Source of the DNA: Bacteroidales bacterium UBA4347
GTDB taxonomy: Bacteria > Bacteroidota > Bacteroidia > Bacteroidales > P3
Direction: 5' to 3'
Assembly (NCBI GenBank): GCA_002394185.1
Contig: DGTB01000158.1
Coordinates: 10,067-17,977, forward strand
Length of the DNA stretch: 7,911 bases
The translations under genes and the position numbers were made by a program. Of the stretch, positions 4,386-7,911 are shown piece by piece (the stretch's first letter is position 1; the number at the start of each line of letters is the position of its first letter). The notes under the pieces were generated by a model, which saw only the letters and a program-made list of their open reading frames with translations, had not been told where the DNA came from and searched no databases.

Positions 4386-6469
4386 TCCTGTGCCGGTTCT
4401 TCAACCGGGGCCTCCTCGGTGGCTTCGTCGGCCACAACGGGAGCCTCGGCGGCAACGGCATCCTCGGCAACGGCCTCTTCGGCCACCACCTCTTCCACCT
4501 CGACGGGCTTGGGCTCCCACACCCAGCGGTGCTCCACCAGGCGGAAGCCGACGACGAACAAAGCGGCCAGGACAACCAGCCAGATGAGGCACTTCTTCCA
4601 CCAGGCCATCTTCTTGTCGGCCAGCGGGTCTTTCCCCACCACCTTCGGGAACTTGGCCATCGAGGTGAGCGTCTGGCCGAAGGTGGTGTTGACCTTCACC
4701 ACCGAGTTGATGGCCCAGCCGTTGGCGTTCAGCAGCGGGCCGATGTTGCGCTTGCGCAGCTTGAGCCACGCCAGCAGCATCGACGGGCCGGAGATAAAGA
4801 TCACCACGGCGGCGACGAGCAGGATGATGTTGTACCACTTGGCCATGACGAATCCGCCCAACGCGGCCAGCGCGCTGCCGATGGCGGCGAGGGCCAGGCC
4901 GATGGCGGCGAAGATACCGGCGAACTTGGCTATGTCGAACATCTGGGCCTTCTTCTCCTCGGTCTTGGCGGCAGCGGCGGCAGCCTCGTCGGGCTTGGCG
5001 GTGAGGCTGGTGCTCGTCTCGTCGGCCTTGGCGGTCATGTTCTCAAACTGCTTGGCCTCCTTCTCCTGGGCGTTCTTGTTGATCTTCTCGGTCACCCAGT
5101 TGCCGAACTTGCGGTAGGGGCTCCAGAAAGCCTGGCGGATGGAGATGGGGTTGTCGATAATCTTGGTGATGGTGGCATCCCAGTCGTTGCCCGCGCGGTC
5201 GTAGAAGACGGCATTCTTGCCCTCGTGCAGCTCCTTGATGTCGCCGTCGGTCACGGCGGCGGCGATGTCCATCTCCTTGCCCAGCACCTTGCTGACGCAA
5301 TGGCAGTACAGCAGGTACAGGCCGCTCTTGCCGGCGGTGGCCAGGTGTTTGGGCATGTCGCTCACCTTCACGCACAGCTCGCAACTGCGCTGGTCGATAA
5401 AGAGCACACCGGCCTGGAAGATGGCCTCGGTGCCGGGAGCGCGGTTATAGAAATCCTTGAAGACAACGAAGTTGCGCAGCAGCTTGAAGAAGTCGCGGCA
5501 GAGGCGCAGCAGCTTCTCCACAGGCTCGATGGCGGCGGAGTGCACCTTCAGCTGCTCGGCCACGGCCTCGTTCATCGCCGTCTCGCCGGCGGCCTTCCAG
5601 GCCGTGTAGGCGTCCACCTTGGCCAGCACACCGTTCCACTCCTCCTCGCTGATGCTCTCCTTGCCGGCAAAGTCAACATCCAGCACCAACGCCTTCAGCG
5701 TGGCAAACTGGCCCTGCCAGGCGGGGTTGATGCCTCCGTTCAGGGGCAACAGAGCCTCCTTAGAGGGACGCGCCAGCGGGTAGTCGGCAATCTCGGCGGT
5801 GCTGGCAGCCAGGTTGTTGGCGCTGATGGAAGCAATCTTCTCCACCTGCACGTCGAGCACCCCGGAGGCCTCCTCGTCGAACTGCACCAGCTTGCAGCGC
5901 ATAAACCAGTCGGCAACCTTGGCGCGCAGGGCGTTCACGGCGGCCTCGGCGTCGTCGCTCTTGTCGCCGTAGGGCGGCTCGAAGGGGTCGGGATTGGCGG
6001 CGGTATACTCGGCCTTGCACTTCTCCTCGTAGCCGGCCATGTACTCGGCCACGTCGGCCAGCGAGATACTCTCCTTCTCGGCACCCAGCTGCTTGAGAAT
6101 CAGCTTGGCGCTCTCAAGCACCTCCTTGCCCTCGTCGGTGTCGGCCTGCACCTGGCTGAAGTCGATGCAGTCCTTGCCCTCGAGCAGGTAGTTCATGTCC
6201 TTCAGCACTTTGGTGAGCCACTGCGACGCGGCCACCACCTCGCCCACGCGGATGCGGCCGTCGTTGTTCGAATCCATCAGACGCAGCGTCTTCTCGTCGA
6301 ACTCCAAGCCGCTCACCGGACAGCTCAGCACCGTCCACAGCTTCTGGTCCAGCTCGTTCAGGTGCGCCACATCGGCACCCGTCTCGATATTCACTCGTGT
6401 CACACCGCCCACCGTGCTGAATTTCCACTCGTAGGCACCTTTACCCATCAGTTTGTTGATCTTTGCCAT
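4382..6469 (-). CDS. EF-hand-containing membrane protein of unknown function, three TM helices and acidic tail
   Basis: The product is 695 residues, first gene of the operon, with no signal peptide. A canonical EF-hand calcium loop, DSNNDGRIRVGE, lies at 66-77 (Asp66, Asn68, Asp70, Gly71, Ile73, Glu77). Weaker EF-like segments sharing KESIS follow at 132-136 and 270-274. The first 500 residues are mostly predicted helix. They include a cysteine cluster, CELC (363-366) and CHC (389-391), inside a region (IFQAGVLFIDQRS, SGLYLLYCHCVSK) that looks like a conserved core. Residues 465-508 are charged and Ala-rich, linker or coiled-coil-like. Membrane helices lie at about 517-541, 546-569 and 627-645. 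The basic KLRKRN after helix 2 and ADKKMAWWKK before helix 3 place the 570-626 loop in the cytoplasm, so the N-terminus is cytoplasmic and the Glu/Ala/Val/Pro tail (652-695) periplasmic. I do not recognise a named family. The plus-strand 733-codon frame here is a low-complexity shadow. Promoter at 6557-6588; AT-rich leader. Confidence 0.88.
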   Translation of the reverse strand: MAKINKLMGKGAYEWKFSTVGGVTRVNIETGADVAHLNELDQKLWTVLSCPVSGLEFDEKTLRLMDSNNDGRIRVGEVVAASQWLTKVLKDMNYLLEGKDCIDFSQVQADTDEGKEVLESAKLILKQLGAEKESISLADVAEYMAGYEEKCKAEYTAANPDPFEPPYGDKSDDAEAAVNALRAKVADWFMRCKLVQFDEEASGVLDVQVEKIASISANNLAASTAEIADYPLARPSKEALLPLNGGINPAWQGQFATLKALVLDVDFAGKESISEEEWNGVLAKVDAYTAWKAAGETAMNEAVAEQLKVHSAAIEPVEKLLRLCRDFFKLLRNFVVFKDFYNRAPGTEAIFQAGVLFIDQRSCELCVKVSDMPKHLATAGKSGLYLLYCHCVSKVLGKEMDIAAAVTDGDIKELHEGKNAVFYDRAGNDWDATITKIIDNPISIRQAFWSPYRKFGNWVTEKINKNAQEKEAKQFENMTAKADETSTSLTAKPDEAAAAAAKTEEKKAQMFDIAKFAGIFAAIGLALAAIGSALAALGGFVMAKWYNIILLVAAVVIFISGPSMLLAWLKLRKRNIGPLLNANGWAINSVVKVNTTFGQTLTSMAKFPKVVGKDPLADKKMAWWKKCLIWLVVLAALFVVGFRLVEHRWVWEPKPVEVEEVVAEEAVAEDAVAAEAPVVADEATEEAPVEEPAQE

Positions 6470-6556
6470 AAAAATTTATTTTTAATTATTGATTTCCTAT
6501 CATTATTGACTAATTAATAGCCACTTACGGAAACACCCCCACTCTTTCTCCATCTG

Positions 6557-6588
6557 CAAAGATAATCTTTTTTCCCAACTCTTGCAAA
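6557..6588 (-). promoter_or_regulatory. Bacteroidetes-type promoter of the three-gene operon
   Basis: On the minus strand, TTTG (6588-6585), a 20-bp spacer and TATCTTTG (6564-6557) give a perfect match to the TTTG/TAnnTTTG consensus. The expected start is near 6550, leaving a leader of about 80 nt before the ATG at 6469. The leader is AT-rich close to the start codon and lacks a Shine-Dalgarno sequence. Confidence 0.85.
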
Positions 6589-6614
6589 TAATAAATAAAA
6601 AATATGTACCTTTG
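6581..6614 (+). promoter_or_regulatory. Bacteroidetes-type promoter of the CoA-transferase gene
   Basis: TACCTTTG (6607-6614) matches the -7 consensus exactly. A CTTG at 6581-6584, 22 bp upstream, is the likely -33 element, weaker than the ideal TTTG. It shares the palindromic TTGCAA with the -33 element of the divergent operon promoter. The transcript would begin around 6619, giving a leader of about 65 nt. Confidence 0.78.
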
Positions 6615-6627
6615 CAAATCGATTTGC
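6614..6627. promoter_or_regulatory. 14-bp perfect palindrome at the CoA-transferase transcription start
   Basis: GCAAATCGATTTGC is a perfect inverted repeat with no spacer. It begins at the last base of the -7 box, so it covers the expected transcription start. That is a natural position for a repressor operator. It also contains a second copy of TTGCAAAT's core next to the -7 box, 30 bp from the copy at 6582-6589. A binding protein is not identified. Confidence 0.5.
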
Positions 6628-6685
6628 CGAGAGCTCATTGCCCCAACGAGCAAAACAACAATATATTGCACAAAAAACACACGCT

Positions 6686-7911
6686 ATGATGAACTGGAAA
6701 GACGAATACAAAAGGAAAATATCCACGGCCGAAGAGGCTATCAAAGACATCCACGACGGCGACTGTGTCGTCCTCGGCCACGCCGCCGCCGTGCCCAAGG
6801 TGGTGCCGGCAGCCATGGCGCAACACTGCGAGGACTACAACGACGTCCTCATCTTCCACATGACCACCCTCGGCGACAACCCCCTGCTCCACCCCCACTG
6901 CTACGGCCATTTCCGCCATGTGTCCAACTTCCTTTCCGGCAACTCGCGCGACGCCGTCAACCACCTCGAGGGCGACTTCTTTCCGGCCTACTTCCACGAT
7001 GTGCCCGAAATGATTGGCGACGAGATACCCTGCGAGGTGGCTGTCTTCCAGGCCACACCGCCCAACGAGGAGGGCTACTGCTCCCTCGGCGTCAGCTGCG
7101 ACTACGCCCTCGCAGCCATCCGCCGCGCACGCTCCGTCATCATCGAGACCAACGAGCTCATGCCCTTCGTCTTCGGCGACAGCATGATCCACGTCTCGCA
7201 GATAGACCACATCATTCCCTGCGCCTACCAGCTGCCCGAGCTCCACGCCGACGCCCCCTCCGAGGTCGAAATGGCCATCGGCCGCAACTGCGCCTCCCTC
7301 GTCACCGACGGCTCCACCCTCCAGCTCGGCATCGGCACCATCCCCAACGCCGTCCTCATGGCCCTCACCGACAAGAACGACCTCGGCATCCACAGCGAGA
7401 TGTTCTCCGACGGCGTCGCCGAACTCATGCGCCGCGGCAACATCAACGGCAGCCGCAAGACCATCCACAAAGGCAAGGTCGTCGCCACCTTCATCATGGG
7501 CACCCGCGAACTCTACGATTTCGTCGACGGCAACGAGACCATCGAGCTCTATCCCGTCGACTACGTCAACAACCCCGTCGTCATCGCACAGAACTACCGC
7601 ATGGTCTCCATCAACTCCTGCCTCGAGGTCGACCTCATGGGTCAGGTGGCCAGCGAAACCATCGGCATGCGCCAATACAGCGGCATCGGCGGACAAATCG
7701 ACTTTGTCCGCGGAGCCTCCATGGGCCGCGAGGGCAAGAGCATCATTGCCATGCCCAGCACCGCCGCCAACGGCACCATCTCGCGCATCAAACCCTTCCT
7801 CTCCACCGGCGCCGCCGTCAGCACCACTCGCAACGACGTCAACTACATCGTCACCGAATACGGCATCGCACGCCTCAAAGGCCGCACCCTCCAGCACCGC
7901 GCCGAGGACCT
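6686..7911 (+). CDS. Acetyl-CoA hydrolase/transferase, 4-hydroxybutyrate CoA-transferase type (3' end outside window)
   Basis: This family I-like CoA-transferase moves CoA between short acyl groups and acetate through a glutamyl-CoA intermediate. The 408 full codons present cover nearly the whole enzyme (usual length about 430-440). The N-terminal domain begins MNWKDEYKRKISTAEEAI. Signature elements are TDGSTLQLGIGTIPNAVL (207-224), GIHSEMFSDGV (234-244) with the catalytic Glu at 238, NPVVIAQ (296-302), the CoA-binding loop GIGGQIDFVRGASM (333-346) and YIVTEYGIARLKGR (387-400). It resembles clostridial 4-hydroxybutyrate CoA-transferase closely, as far as I recall that sequence. In Bacteroidales, relatives act in butyrate formation from succinate/4-hydroxybutyrate or in acetate/butyryl exchange, and the exact substrate is not decided here. 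The start is ATGATG; homologues begin MxWK, so the second ATG (6689) may be the true one. Codons end mostly in C, suggesting high expression. The long minus-strand frame (6635-7897) is a shadow. Confidence 0.93.
   Translation, partial: MMNWKDEYKRKISTAEEAIKDIHDGDCVVLGHAAAVPKVVPAAMAQHCEDYNDVLIFHMTTLGDNPLLHPHCYGHFRHVSNFLSGNSRDAVNHLEGDFFPAYFHDVPEMIGDEIPCEVAVFQATPPNEEGYCSLGVSCDYALAAIRRARSVIIETNELMPFVFGDSMIHVSQIDHIIPCAYQLPELHADAPSEVEMAIGRNCASLVTDGSTLQLGIGTIPNAVLMALTDKNDLGIHSEMFSDGVAELMRRGNINGSRKTIHKGKVVATFIMGTRELYDFVDGNETIELYPVDYVNNPVVIAQNYRMVSINSCLEVDLMGQVASETIGMRQYSGIGGQIDFVRGASMGREGKSIIAMPSTAANGTISRIKPFLSTGAAVSTTRNDVNYIVTEYGIARLKGRTLQHRAED

Noticed and set aside
4316..6517. Plus-strand 733-codon open frame opposite the EF-hand protein gene
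   Set aside because: The translation is a low-complexity Gly/Leu/Val/His-rich run without domains. The minus strand has a real promoter, a canonical EF-hand, membrane helices and an overlapping operon partner. The long frame is a by-product of GC-ending codons.
6635..7897. Minus-strand 420-codon open frame opposite the CoA-transferase
   Set aside because: It is a repetitive Asp/Gly/Val/Ala translation antisense to a clearly recognised enzyme with an intact active site and promoter.
1..7911. CRISPR arrays, tRNA/rRNA genes, insertion sequences, phage genes
   Set aside because: I looked for regularly spaced repeats, cloverleaf-like RNA genes, transposase or integrase motifs and element ends and found none. 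All long reading frames are explained by six genes and their shadows.

Overview
The window looks like the chromosome of a Bacteroidota bacterium, most likely an uncultured Bacteroidales with fairly GC-rich coding DNA. Three lines of evidence support this. Three promoters match the Bacteroidetes primary-sigma pattern (TTTG or TTG, about 20-22 bp, TAnnTTTG), and start codons have AT-rich leaders without Shine-Dalgarno sequences. There is a lipoprotein with an acidic, surface-export-like sequence after its cysteine. There is also a membrane-spanning AraC regulator of a type well known in this phylum. The species cannot be named from the sequence.

Layout, left to right. (1) 1-671, minus: the N-terminal part of aspartyl-tRNA synthetase (aspS), cut by the window edge. 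(2) 672-990: intergenic DNA holding a leader hairpin, an 11-bp purine-rich tandem repeat and a strong minus-strand terminator. (3) 991-1599, minus: a small predicted surface lipoprotein, followed in the same frame by what looks like the leftover C-terminus of a paralogue. (4) 1630-1700: a promoter for the lipoprotein, abutting an 18-bp-stem terminator for the next unit. (5) 1731-6469, minus: a tight three-gene operon. In transcription order it encodes a 695-residue EF-hand membrane protein, a secreted endonuclease/exonuclease/phosphatase (EEP) family enzyme and a transmembrane Kelch-like/AraC regulator. The first junction is an ATGA overlap and the second has a 3-bp gap. (6) 6470-6685: a compact divergent promoter region whose two upstream elements share one TTGCAA core. 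(7) 6686-7911, plus: nearly all of an acetyl-CoA hydrolase/CoA-transferase of the 4-hydroxybutyrate CoA-transferase type, cut at the right edge.

aspS and the CoA-transferase are ordinary housekeeping and metabolic genes. The accessory part is the three-gene operon, where a calcium-binding-type membrane protein, an exported phosphodiesterase/nuclease-type enzyme and an envelope-spanning transcription factor appear to be co-translated. A plausible inference is an envelope sensing module in which the AraC protein controls its own operon or the adjacent lipoprotein. The sequence shows the physical linkage only, not the signal or the targets.
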